Origin: Lingula anatina
Lineage: Eukaryota; Brachiopoda; Lingulata; Lingulida; Lingulidae
Assembly: GCF_001039355.2 (NCBI RefSeq)
Contig: NW_019774547.1
Coordinates: forward strand, 498,001-550,890
Direction of reading: 5' to 3'
Length of the DNA: 52,890 nt
Made by a program: the position numbers and the translations under genes. Under the pieces are notes generated by a model that saw only the letters and a program-made list of their open reading frames with translations, was not told where the DNA came from and did no database searches. Shown piece by piece: positions 1 through 12,600 of this stretch (position 1 is its first letter; each line of letters opens with the position of its first letter).

Positions 1-190
1 AACTTATATCAGTTTTTTTTGTTCTACTAAATTAGCTGTAGAAGTGAAACAGGCTTATGAATAAAGGTAAAGTAAACCCCTCAACATTGATCATATATCA
101 CATCTTTATAAAAACAAAGTTATATGTGACTTGAGAGCTAAATATTGACCCACCATCTTTGAACCTTGGAACAAGTGAATGGTGACATAA

Positions 191-403
191 ACCCCATTCC
201 CAGAAATTAGATCGATCCAACTAGATCGACCTAACTCCCTGGGGGTTCACGCTAAATAGCTGTCAACCGAGCGGGCACGAGAATTAATTACCCCCTTACA
301 GCTTGTAGTAGGCGGGACGGACATTTAAGCCGGATTATCTGACAGTGATCTAGTGAGACTCCCCACGGGGATAGATCGACCTAAAATCTATGGGAATGCG
401 CCC
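191..403. mobile_element. MITE family A, copy 1
   Basis: A 213-bp element related to copies at 38711-38924 and 47099-47324. The ends are imperfect inverted repeats: accccattcccagaaattag on the left, and a right end whose reverse complement starts gggcgcattcccatagattt. The interior shares cctgggggttcacgctaaat and tagtgagactcccc with the other copies. A 3-bp target duplication is not clean here (TAA left, ATA right), unlike the other two copies. Confidence 0.8.
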
Positions 404-920
404 ATAGTGCCTACATATGACACCCAGGAAATGGTTAACCCTAACTAGGAAGTTGTTTGCCTTGTTTGCTATTGAGTGTGGGGCGTGGGGGCCTGATGTA
501 AACAGCTAATTTCTCATACTTTATTATGTTTGCTATGCTCATATTACCACTCCCCCACCCTTTTACTTGGGTTAATATCTTAAATAACAGTTTTAGTCTG
601 ACAGCAAAGTCACATGTTAGAATGTTGTCTGATGCCCATGGGGTTGTCAGATTTCAAATGTTCATTGTAATGAGTTTTAAATGTTAAAACCCTGTTTCCC
701 AGCAGGTGTCACATTTGGGCACAGGATCACCACTCATAAATGAACGAACAAGATGATGGACTGGAACATACTTTTTTCAAGAATAGTTTAGAGACTATGA
801 TAGCCTTTTTTCTCATAATCACATCTTGTTCAGCTTAAGGTTGGCTTATTTACTGAATGTATTAAGTCAAAAAATTGTAGAGATCTTGCTGCTGAATGCT
901 CTGAAATCGAAGCCACTTAC
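404..920. other. Non-coding stretch, 3' intron of the LRR gene
   Basis: Together with 1-190 this holds no exon-like block. I see no LRR codons with an AC...CT splice bracket on the minus strand and no long open frame. It is presumably the intron downstream of exon 921-1133. Confidence 0.5.
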
Positions 921-3575
921 AATTTTGTCAAAGTCAGTGCTGACAGAGCAGCCCCTGGGTATGACACCAGAAGGTTATCTGATAGATCCAGACGTGTAAA
1001 TGTAATGCCAGTGAAGACGTCTGCTGCCAGTTGGACCAGTTGGTTGTTCTGTAGGTGTAGAATGTTTGATATAGAAGATCCTGTACCAAACACTTCACTT
1101 CCAAGTTCTGTAATGCTACTCTGATCAAGATACCTGCAATGTAAATTTTTTTCAGATCTCTGTTGATGACGTTGCTTGTTAAGGGCTAAAAGCAGTAAAC
1201 AATAGGTTAAATGCACAAAGAATACAGATACATGTATGCTGCATGTGATGCAATTATTTGATCAACACCAGACAAAACACCCAATTTTTTTTCATATGCA
1301 ATTTCTGAATATTTATCTGAAGCATCAATTTAAAACATGTCAACATAAAAGAAACATTACCTACATATCTTCCATAAATATTGCAAATGCTCCTTCATCT
1401 TTGACATGTTTTATTAAAATAGGTTTGCAAGGACAATCACAGACTTAGAGTATAACAGATTAATAAATTGTATGCTAATCAAAATAATGGAAAAGGTAGT
1501 GCATTGAAGAATTCAATGGGATCAATTTTTTATCTTGAGAGAAACAATATGATAGTTACTTACATGTCCCTTCCAACAGATAATCCATTGAAGGTATAAG
1601 ATGGTAGTGCTCCGAGGCTGTTGTCATTAAGCTGAAAGTCTCTGCTTGTGCTGACATCAATAAAAGCCCTGGTTTCAACAGTTTTTAACCCTACGTTGTT
1701 CATGAAAAAATCCCTGCATGATGTAGTATTAAATCCATAGCTTTTAATAATTTTCAGGGGGTTGTTGTTGAATATTAAATCTTGACCAACAGACACAGAG
1801 GAGAAGGCATCCTGTTCAATTATGGCAATCTTATTATTTCTTAGATTCCTAGAAAAACAGAAAAGCACTGAATGATCTGACTATCTAGTTATGTACGTAG
1901 GTAATATCTGTAACAAGTTGTGTGCTTTCATGTAATCCCAGTAGACAAATAGAAGACCATATTTTTTTCTCTGGACATGCAGAGAGAAAGTAAGAGAGGC
2001 AGAAAGACAGAGAGATTACTTTGATTCATGTAAACGTGTGCTTACATGTCAAATGAAGACACCCTCAAATTTTTAAACATTCCTGTTGGTATGGAAGTGA
2101 TGCGGTTGTTGTCAAGGTTAAAGTATAAACCAATGGTCAAGTCATGAAAGTCACCCCCATGGGGAAGACTGGTCAATTTATTGTTGCTTAGGTCTCTGAA
2201 ATTCAAATAAATAACTGAAATAAATATACAGCATGCATCTATGCAGTAAATGTGTTATGTATTTATATTTTATCTATTTTAGTAATTGATGGATATCAGG
2301 ATATCTCAAGAAGTCATGAATTAATTGACTAGGGAACCCAGATTCAGTGTTGATCCAATTTATTACACTTATATGCGTAAGTGATGTGGAAATTAAAGCT
2401 TTTGATGGCAATTCCAGTTAACAGGACCCAAAAATATTTATGAGAAGAAGTTATGCAAGAGTTTTAAAGCAAAAGTTTTAAATTACTACATACAGGCTAT
2501 AGCTCATACTGGTCACATGGGCAAGTGTTCTATCTTCTATGTAAGCAATATCATTATTACTCAAGTCTAACTTTCTATCCAGTGGGTTATCCTCTAGGTG
2601 GGTTTTCAATATCCGTCCTATTTGGTTTGATCCCAGGTCACTGAAATTTGCAAAGACAACTTCATCATTAAACAAGGCAGCAAAGCTGTCAAATGTGCAG
2701 ACAAAAAGCAAAATATAATGATGGACAAAATAGGTTATTTCATCAGTTTTAATGCAATAACAAATTATGATTATTATAATACATTATGCTCATAATAGAT
2801 AACTGACTTCTGATTTTCATCAAAAACAGAAGTAAAAGATTTGCAAGTTAGACAAAAGTGCTTGTAGAACAACTGGGCATGTCTAAATTGAGGATCAGCT
2901 AGAGTTTGTATCATATTAACATCAGTTAATTCAACTATCCCATATCACTCTGCCATGCAAAAATAATTCAATTTAAACCATAATTGTACCCATGAATATA
3001 GAAAATATCCTGCTCCTTCATAACAGGCCCTTATAGCCAGCCATTTAAAGGGGGGGATTTTTCTGAAAAAGTAATTTAATAATGAAACCTAGATCAAATT
3101 TTATCCAGAGCAGACCTTGTCCAGCGGAAGGGAGGTTTGTTCCAACCCTCCAAACCCTGCCTACGAGCCTGCATTACTTATTAAAAACTGTGCCTTTTTG
3201 TGATACTACCACTTTTTTATAATAATATTTCATCATCAGACTTTGACATACATTGCCCTTGGTTGCATACTCACAGGTTTCTCAGACTGTAGCAGCCATC
3301 AAAAGCTGTCTCTGGGATGACCTGGATACTATTTGATTGTAGGTCAAGGGTGGACAGATTGGCCAGATTGGTGAATGGGTTTTCATGGAGAAAGCGGAAG
3401 TCATTGTTCCGTAAATACCTGAAACATATATAAACAGAGTTTGAATCCACAGGTAACACTACTGAATGTATCATGAGATTCACACAAAATAATATGTTCA
3501 TATATAAGTGCTGTATCTCTGAACTGTCATTACGTAAGTGGAACATCTTAATAGTGTTGTTGGTAATATGTCTAC

Positions 3576-3611
<36 letters not shown>

Positions 3612-6600
3612 ACTTGCCATTAATTAAGTAAACTAATGCATAATTTCATAAAAGAAGTAATTCAAGATATCTTCCCTCAAAAATGAATGAAACATGGCTA
3701 AAATTTATCTTAATGTACATTTGTACTTACAGATATTTTATTGTCATTGGAAAAGTGCCATTTTCGATGGATATTATATCATTTGAAGCAAGCCCCCTAA
3801 AAATTAAGGATAATTGCATTGTTTACATCTAATTATATTAATGATTCATCTTTTATATAAAATATTATCATTATAAAAGATATAATTAGCATAAAACTTC
3901 AGGCCCATAAGAGTTCAAATTCATACAATGAAAATGCCAGAATGAGAAAAATTAAAACTTCACAAAAAATTGTATAAATTCAAGTAAACTAATCCTATAA
4001 TGCTGGGTTATCAATATGAGCTGTATGGCAATCTTAAGGATCATTCTTGTTAGTTACAAAATAATAAGTAATACAGTTTTCCTTTCATAGCATTTGTGGT
4101 GACAATGCACAAAATAGTCTTTTGTCAATTTTGATGCAATATTAAATCATAATGAACAGCATAATTTTTAATTACTAACAATTTTTTACATGTATTGCAT
4201 TTAGTTAAATATATGCACCCCCCCTACCCCCAAAAAAATCCAGAACAATTTTTGGCAAAAAGATGGCCCAAATAAGCTGATTTTATAACCTGACATGTCT
4301 TTTACGTCCGTAAGAATATTTATCAGTTTTTTAAGTTTGAAGGCAATACGGTAAAGTCTTGAAAATTTCGTCGTTCTTGAAAATTTTGTCGGTAGACGAT
4401 TTACCGCCGACATAATTTTTTTCCCATTGAAAACTTTGTCGACCTTGAAAATGAGGTACTCAATAATTTTTGAAAAGTTCGTCACCAAATATGGCCGCGT
4501 TGTCCAGCTCAAACATGAAGGTAATGCGTCAGTTGATTCAAGACAATGATACGATCAGGATATCATTGCCAATAACACTCTCAATGGGAGATAGGAACAA
4601 CTGTGCACCCCTGCGAGCGGTTACTCACAATATAGATAGTTTAGATGTGAATTCCCGTTCTCAATTGCGAGAACGTCGGCCTTTTGTCTTTAGTTTCATT
4701 ACTCCTACCTGGCTTAAGGTGCGTTATCAAGCCGGTAAATAGAAGTCACAGGCCGCGGCTTTGTCATTTGTAATGCCGTTATTGTTATCGGCGGCTGTCC
4801 TAAATGAGGAAGACACAATGAAAAAATCAAGATATTATCTCGAAGTGAAATGTACCCGTCACTTCTATTCATGTCCATGTTCAATTTAGGACCATTTAAC
4901 GATTACCTGGCTCGTACCTGGAGATCGTTAGCAATGCAAATGGGATGAGATGGCAATTTTTATATCTTCAGCAGAGAATTGTTCGCGTAATATGGTCAAC
5001 AGATTGTTCGCGATCCAAACGAGATGAGAAGATAATTTTCATATTTGTAGCAGACTCCGTTCGCGTAAGATCATCAGCGGGAGATCGTTTGTGATTCGAG
5101 AGAGACGAAAAGGCAATCTTCATATCTTCAGCGGGAGATCGTTCGCGATGTAAGCGAGAATAAAATGCACTTTTCATATTAGTTCAAGGGAACTTCGTTC
5201 GTGGAAGATTGTCAACAGGCGATCATTATTTTAACGAGGACGTCTCGATAGTCCGAATGTTCATTGGTCCGAAGGTTCATTGGTCCGAAAAGTGGTAGCA
5301 TTTTCATCGATTTTTTAATCAAGGGTTCATTGGTCCGAAGGTTCTATAGTGAACATTCGGACCAATGAACCTTTGGACTATTGAACCTTCGGACTATTGC
5401 TACGGCCCCATTCTAACCCCCCCTCCCCCTTTGAGTTTTATAAATAATATATATATTATTATATTATCTTTAATCCCTCCTTCCCCCGCTCATGGCATAT
5501 CTTCAGCGGAGAATCGTCAAGACTTTGTTCGCGTAAGATCGTCAGAGGGAGATCGTTTGCGATCCGAGCGAGACAAAAAGGCAATTTTCATATCATCATC
5601 GGGAGATCGTTCGCGATGTAAACAAGAATGAAATTCAATTTTCATATTAGTTCAAGGGATTTAGGGAACTTCGTTCGCAGAAGATCTTCATCAGGAGATT
5701 ATTTAACCCCCCCCCCCACACACACACACACTTTAGATTTTTAAAAGATATTCATTTTCATTTGATCTTTAATCCGCCCACCCTTCCCCCGCTCACGGTA
5801 TATCTTCAGCGGAGAATCGTTTGCGTAATATTCTAGGGACTTTGTTCGCGTAAGATCATATCAGAGGTAGATTGTTCGCGATCCTTGCTAGACGAAAAAG
5901 CAATTTTCACACCTTCATCGGGAGATTGTTCGTGATGTAAACAATAATAAAATGTAGTTTTCATATTAGTTCAAGGAACTTAAATTGTGGAAGATCGGCA
6001 ATGGGAGATCATTATTTTAACTCCCTGTAAATTTTTAGGAAGTTACAGATGGTATTTTAGAAGGCCTGACACTCAATCCTGGGAAAAGCCCTGCATGCAA
6101 CAAACGTTCCCAAGTGTGTAAATTTTTTAATATGTTGCGTCCAGGTTATGATGCAAGGTTGCAATTAGGCTTATCTTGATCCTTCTCCTCTATCAGGAGG
6201 TATGTTTCTTACCGAGAAGATTATTCTCAACATGTTTTCGGGTACAGTAAGTTAAGTATAACTTAATCGAGATGCACTAATAAATTGATTATTATTTACC
6301 ACCAGAAAATGACTTAGGAAGTAGTAATAAATATCCCACAATATAGGAGGGTTAAAGATAACAGTCGCTAAGGATAAAAGCCCAAAGGCCAGATTTTTGA
6401 AAATTTCATCATACCCAGGAGTCGGGGAGAGGTAATTTTGAAAAATTTGTCAGATTTACACAATTAAAAATATTAATTAATTTTTAAGGGACGAAATTTT
6501 GAAGACTTTACCGTAGGTCAAACAGTTCTCCATTTATCATGTTATCTCCTGTAAATTGAATGACAACAGCAATGATGGCGATAACGACGAAGACAATGGC

Positions 6601-9600
6601 AACATCAGTTATTGGTAACAGCACTAGCTACATGTATATATACAGACACATTTGTCTGTACATAAAAATCAACTTACAGTGTCCTTAGAGTTGTCAAAGT
6701 AGAAAATGTCCCAGACAACAAGAAGGTAATCTTATTACTGTTCATATCAAGCAAGGATATAGAAGGCAGCACTGTAGCATATTTCACAGCTTCAGGAACA
6801 TACTGTATCTGGTTTGAATCAAGATACCTGGAGCACCAAATATTGCAGCTACAAAAGTTTGCCCACATATATTTACGTGTATAAAATCATTTTGCATAAA
6901 CATTTCAGAATATTCACAGATTTGCACAGAATCAGAAAATATACATGTATTTTGTAACCAAGCATACATAAATTTATAAGTAATACATATTTATACAAAG
7001 CATGCAACATTTAAACATTTCATGATGTACTAAATACCCTGCATAATAACTTAAGTATGTGTGTGAATGCACACGTGTGCCAGTATTTCCCCTTATGTTT
7101 TATTACCTAATAAAAGACAAGCAAATACATTATTAATACCTTTCCTTAAGGACACAGAACCTCAACTTAAATCATGTACGTGTACTTACAAATAACTTAA
7201 ATCTTGCAGGCATTGGAAGGCATTTGCATGAATGGTGTCCTCCGTTAGCTGGTTGTAGTTCATGGACAGTAGGCTCAGATTGAACATGGCACAGAAGTCT
7301 GTCTCATTCACTTGAGCAATCAAATTGCTGTCAAGATATCTAAAATAGATGGCAGTACATTAGATTGTGGCTTGAACATAAATTGTCATAATGTCAATGT
7401 TTTATTTTGAATTTATTTCTAGAACTCAATAGCAAGTAAAAAATTGAACAAAAAAAGACTGCAAATTATTTCCTTACAGTGATCTGACGGCAGTAACATT
7501 CTGGAATGGAATCTTGCCCACTTTCTTCACTGTATACATGGACTGGGAGTAGGATGGGAAGCCTTCTGATCCATAGATGGTGACATCTCTTATAGAATTA
7601 TGATCTGCATAGCTAGAAAATGTTGGATATATTTTCTATAGCAGCAAAATTGCTTGTACAAATACTGTAAAACAAGTTTGTGTGTTTTTAAAATTTTTGG
7701 GTAAAGCATAATTAATGGATTAGTATATACTATCCTATGACCCCCAGTAATTTGTCAATAATGTTGTAAAACCATGGTTCATTTTTCAAACTACACCAAG
7801 TCTGTCAGCATTATCAGTAAAAAAAAAAAAATCTTCTATTTTGGGAAAAGTGCTACATGACTTATAATATATCTATAAACAGTACATTTTGATTTTGCTA
7901 GAGAGATATATCATGGACTTACATAGTATACAGCATTGGATAGACTTCCTCAGACAACACTTGGTGCTGGAAAGTTAGGCAAGGCATTGTCACTGACCCA
8001 ACTAGAACAAACAACTCTTGCACTTAGCAGACTTACATTAAATCTAAGAAACTTTCTTAGCCTTTTTCATCATCATGCTATAATGCACAACATGTAACAA
8101 CATCGTTTTTCAAAGTACACAGAGTATTTCCCATTTCAAGTACTTTAACAGCAAAGCAAAACAAAAAGTCTCTCACAGTGTCCTCAGTTCAGCTCCAATC
8201 CCAACGAAAGCATCAAACATGATAGCAGTCATTGGATTTTTCTGTGAGTGAAGTCTTAGAGTCTGGAGCTTTGGCAAAGACGTCAGTGCTCTGCTGTTCA
8301 ATGTTTGAATCCTGTTATTGTTTAAATCCCTAATAAAGAAAACATCATTTTCCGTGTCAATCTCAATTATATATTTATACAGTTGTGGTCAAAATGGGTC
8401 AAATACTATAATAATTGATTTTCCACCTACAAAACAGAAACTCTGTTAAAAACATAAAATCATTGTGTCACACTTGCATTTTATATATCTGAGAATTGGA
8501 TCTTTACTCCAATATACTTACAAATGCACCAGCTTTGGTATGTTATGGAATGACTTCCATGGTAATGATACAAATTCATTTTGGTGAACCTCCCTAAAAT
8601 TTTAATTAAGACAATAATATATGACATAAAAGAAAATTTAAAAGAAAATGGGATACTTGCAGATTGAGTCTTAGTGTTTTTATTGTACTTAAAAAACTTA
8701 ACTGATATAAATACTGCTTGCCAGTGCTTAGCAAATGTGTCCTATAATGGGGATACAATTTATGAGCACTATGACAGTAATGTACCTTTTTGCCTGCATG
8801 TCAGTGGGCAAGCACAATTAGATAAACCACTATATCTTTACTTACAAAATTCTTAGTTCTGGGAGTTGTGCCAGAGCATTTTGTCCAATACTATTCAGCT
8901 GGTTATTACTTATATTCCTAAAAGTATTTAAGTATTATAATATACTGCAAAGCCATACATATACGCAGTAAAATTACATAAGAATACAACTTTTAAGAAA
9001 TTTTATATGAAATATGATCCAATCCATACCTATACTTTACATTTCAAAGTAAGCATGGTACTTATGATCTTAAGGGCATCGTGACAAATATTTTTTCTGT
9101 TTGCTAAAGCAAATGTCTTGCCTAAACCCCCCCAAGCTACCAGTTTATAATAGTTCCTTATAGACTATAGTATACTTACAGGTGTTTCAAGTTACTGGTT
9201 GTCAAGGGTGTTAAATGCCAGGTGGAGATAGATGTGAGTAAATTTCCATCCAAGCCTCTAGAAAATACCAGTAATAACACGGTCAGACATAACATAGTGA
9301 TTTCACCACCATTCTTCACATAAATCTGGTAAAAATATGCTAGGTTTTTCATTCATTTTCTGTACAAAGATTAATACAATTTTGTTACATATCCATTAAT
9401 GCCACTTAAATCACTTTTAAAGCAATGGTTTAAATTCCAACTCTTCTTTCGAATGTCAGTTGTTTAAGTACTTTCAATAAGAGTTATTTAATTAAAAGTT
9501 TAAAAGTAATCTGTTTGGTAATGTTGAAGAGTTTAAATCATATAAGAAAAAAAAAAACACTTCACTGAATAAAGAAAACTTACAAATATTCCAAGTTGGC

Positions 9601-12600
9601 CATATTATGAAATGCAGAACTCGGAAAGGAACGGATCTGATTCCCACTCAGGCTTCTTTAATAAAACAAACAAAAAATTGTTTCTTGAATTAACCATTTG
9701 ACATTGTAATCTAATTGTAATCAATATATATTGTAAAATCAAGCTGAACAACATGACCCACTTCATCATAGATAAACAAACCAAGAGATATTGTGTACAG
9801 TTAAGTCTTTAAAAAGCACCCATTGTGTTGAAATGACATAAGCAAACTCGTTTCCATCCCCTGTTTGCACATTAAACACAAATTGCTTTACAGCTTATTC
9901 CCCCAGACAAGTGGTCATACATTACACTCTAAGGCATAACACAATGATTTCACCACCACTCTTCATATTAATCTGTTGACTATGCAAACAGTTTACCCTG
10001 GCAGTGCGCTTGCTTTTCTCCCTTCTGGAGTATGATCAGTAAGGTAAAATTAAGATGCAGGGATACATGGAAAATGTGTATTGTTGTCTCATTCCTCAAT
10101 GCATGAGCACTTTCATAGAAATAGCATTGAGAGGTGACTCCAGTGATGCATGCAACTGAACTCAGTTGATCACAGTTAATTTTTGTATCAGGGACATCCT
10201 TCATAATTGACCTGTTGATTCCAAAAAGTTCAGAGTGCTTTGTAATGTAACATGTAGTCAGAAATGTCTCATTTTGTCTTCAACAAATTAATCCTACGTA
10301 ATGTACATCATCATAATCATCATCATCATCATGTATGGTTTGGTCCATTCTGACCAGCTGTACCAAAAGTATAAAATATATAAAATTGCTTTCATTTGTT
10401 TTCGAAAAAAGGTTTAAGAAGAAACTTTTTGATGCGCCCTCTTTTTTTTTTTTTTTGCTAAGTTAGTTTATTTATTATTTACATTTACAACGTGAGTTTT
10501 TTATGGGTATAACTATATCAGTGCTACAGTCATGATACCTTTTTCACTATCTTATTCTAAAACCTTTTAATATATATATCCCAAATGATTTATTGCTTTA
10601 ATAATATCAGATTATTTTCCTAAACATTGTTCAAAAATTACTTCATATCTGACTTCAGTTTTGATGACAAATCTACTAAAAGGTAGCTGTTAAGAAAATA
10701 ATGGTGTTTTTATTTAGTGTATGTGTAAGAATACAAGTAATTGTAACTGAATAACAATAAGCAACCTTCCTGGATTATATCATTAAAAGAAAAACGTTTC
10801 ACGAGATCCCCAGGTGCAACCTTAAAGGTAAACACAAGATATTTAACACAAATAATGTCTCTACATACATTTTCTGTAATCTTGGCCTTTGGTTATGGCA
10901 CAAATACAGTATGTACACCTGGGTGCAGAAAAAGTAGATAAACACATTTCAAATTATGGCCTTTCTTAAAGCTTGGCCTTTTTGATGTTATTTTAATCCA
11001 GATATAATAGATTTCATAAAATATAGTGATTAAAAGGGGTATCCCCAGAATACTCCCGCAAATGTAGATGGGAGCCAATTTTGTTGGTAAGGGTATTAAG
11101 AAGACGATGAAAATTTCAATCATGTACACATTTTAAAAAAAGGCAACCATACACACTTTTGTAGATAAAAACATACCCCAATTATCACACACACACACAC
11201 ACACACACACATTTCATATCATCTACTTACAGGATTCTAATGTTGCTCCCAGAAAACAGTCCATCTGGCACCCACGATATTTCATTATTCATCAAAGCCC
11301 TGTAGATAAAAAATAACTTACATTAAGCACTAGTAAAACCTTGTTGAGCACAAAGTCCCCATTTATACATGTAACTATTATTCAAACGCATTAATACTGC
11401 ATCATATGTACAATGAAATATTTAAAATATGAATACTTGCATGCAGTAAAAAAAGTAGATATAATCTTGCTGTTTGAAATATAGTAAAACAGGTGTGAAT
11501 TGATTTAATTATACTTACACATGAGTCAGAGAACTGGGAAATACTTGGTTGGTGTGATTGTGTTTGAAAAATGTTATCTTGTTGTTTGCTAGATTTCTAA
11601 TGAAAATAATAGAGGAAAACAGTGTTTACAAATAAAGAACCCACTCAATTTCAATCGATATCTCACCAAAGAAATAGAAATCACCAAATCAATATTCTAG
11701 TGAGAAAAAATTAAAAATATGTTGAAATTAAGAACATTCTGATGAGATATTATAATTTAACATATTTGAAAAAACATTTACTCAATTCTTATTTCTCCAA
11801 TAGTACTAAAGTGACACAGTGTGGGATTTTAAACACCCAGTAGGTACATAACCCACTTCTTGTTGAATTTATCCAAGGAATAGAAATTCTTATTGATATT
11901 CTATATTTAATTAGTGAAGAATTAATGTTGCAAAAAAAATACTAGAATTTACCACTTTGCCACCGGTCGACCATCTTGACAGTTTTACAAGTAAATCGCA
12001 CAGAATCCAGAAGTTTGTGTAAAAACTGAATTGAAAGATGGCAAAAGAGAATACAAAATATCGTTGCTTGGCATTTTTATTATCCCAGATTGTTAAAGAG
12101 TTGTGTCAGGAAAGTAGGATCAAAGTTTGGTTCATAGTCATCATCATCATGGTTAGTCTGAGAAAATTTTTATTTACCCCAGAAAAGTTTTTCACGGGAA
12201 AATCCTACACTGTGCACCTTAAAGTACATAATAATAAACAGCACTGGTTCTGAAGGAACTGATTTTTTGCCTTTGTGAAAAAAATTAAAACATCTTATAA
12301 AATTAAAAGACAAGATCTGCATGGTTTACAGACTCACAAGATCTGAAGACTTGTAGTGGAAACATCAGGAAAACTTGTCAGACCAGTAACCTGGATTCGC
12401 CTGGTTAAAGAAATGGATAAACACCTAAAACTTTTAGACTGAAAGACATTGAAATAAAAATGTTAATTTAATTAAAAACGTTGGAATTCCTCATTTCCAT
12501 TGAAAAAGCATGCCTGAAATAAGCACTTTAGAATCCATATTTTGTATTGATCTTAGTTATTCAAATAACTGATTTGTGCATTAAATAGCTTATCCTTTAC

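Larger units (their letters stand above)
4958..6028. repeat. Three degenerate direct repeats inside transposon copy 1
   Basis: Blocks near 4958-5232, 5492-5712 and 5798-6028 repeat the phrases atatcttcagcgg, ggagatcgttcgcgat, gacgaaaaggcaatttt, and catattagttcaaggg in the same order with many substitutions. They are separated by C-rich and AT-rich spacers. These are sub-terminal-type repeats of the element, not coding. Confidence 0.7.
4349..6513. mobile_element. TIR DNA transposon (family C), non-autonomous copy in LRR intron
   Basis: The left end CGGTAAAGTCTTGAAAATTT is matched by the reverse complement of the right end (CGGTAAAGTCTTCAAAATTT); both are flanked by TA (4347-4348 and 6514-6515). 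The 3' part, about 6069-6513, is clearly homologous to 20648-21023 at the end of the second copy (shared ccctgcatgcaacaaac, gattattatttaccaccaga, catacccaggagt). The interior holds no recognisable transposase. It contains a short open frame (4470-4742) of unknown meaning and three degenerate repeats. Insertion lengthened the intron between LRR exons 6678-6827 and 3731-3796 without touching an exon. Confidence 0.8.

Noticed and set aside
4470-4742. 90-residue frame inside transposon copy 1
   Set aside because: No recognisable domain, and it lies in a decayed element; not enough to call a gene.
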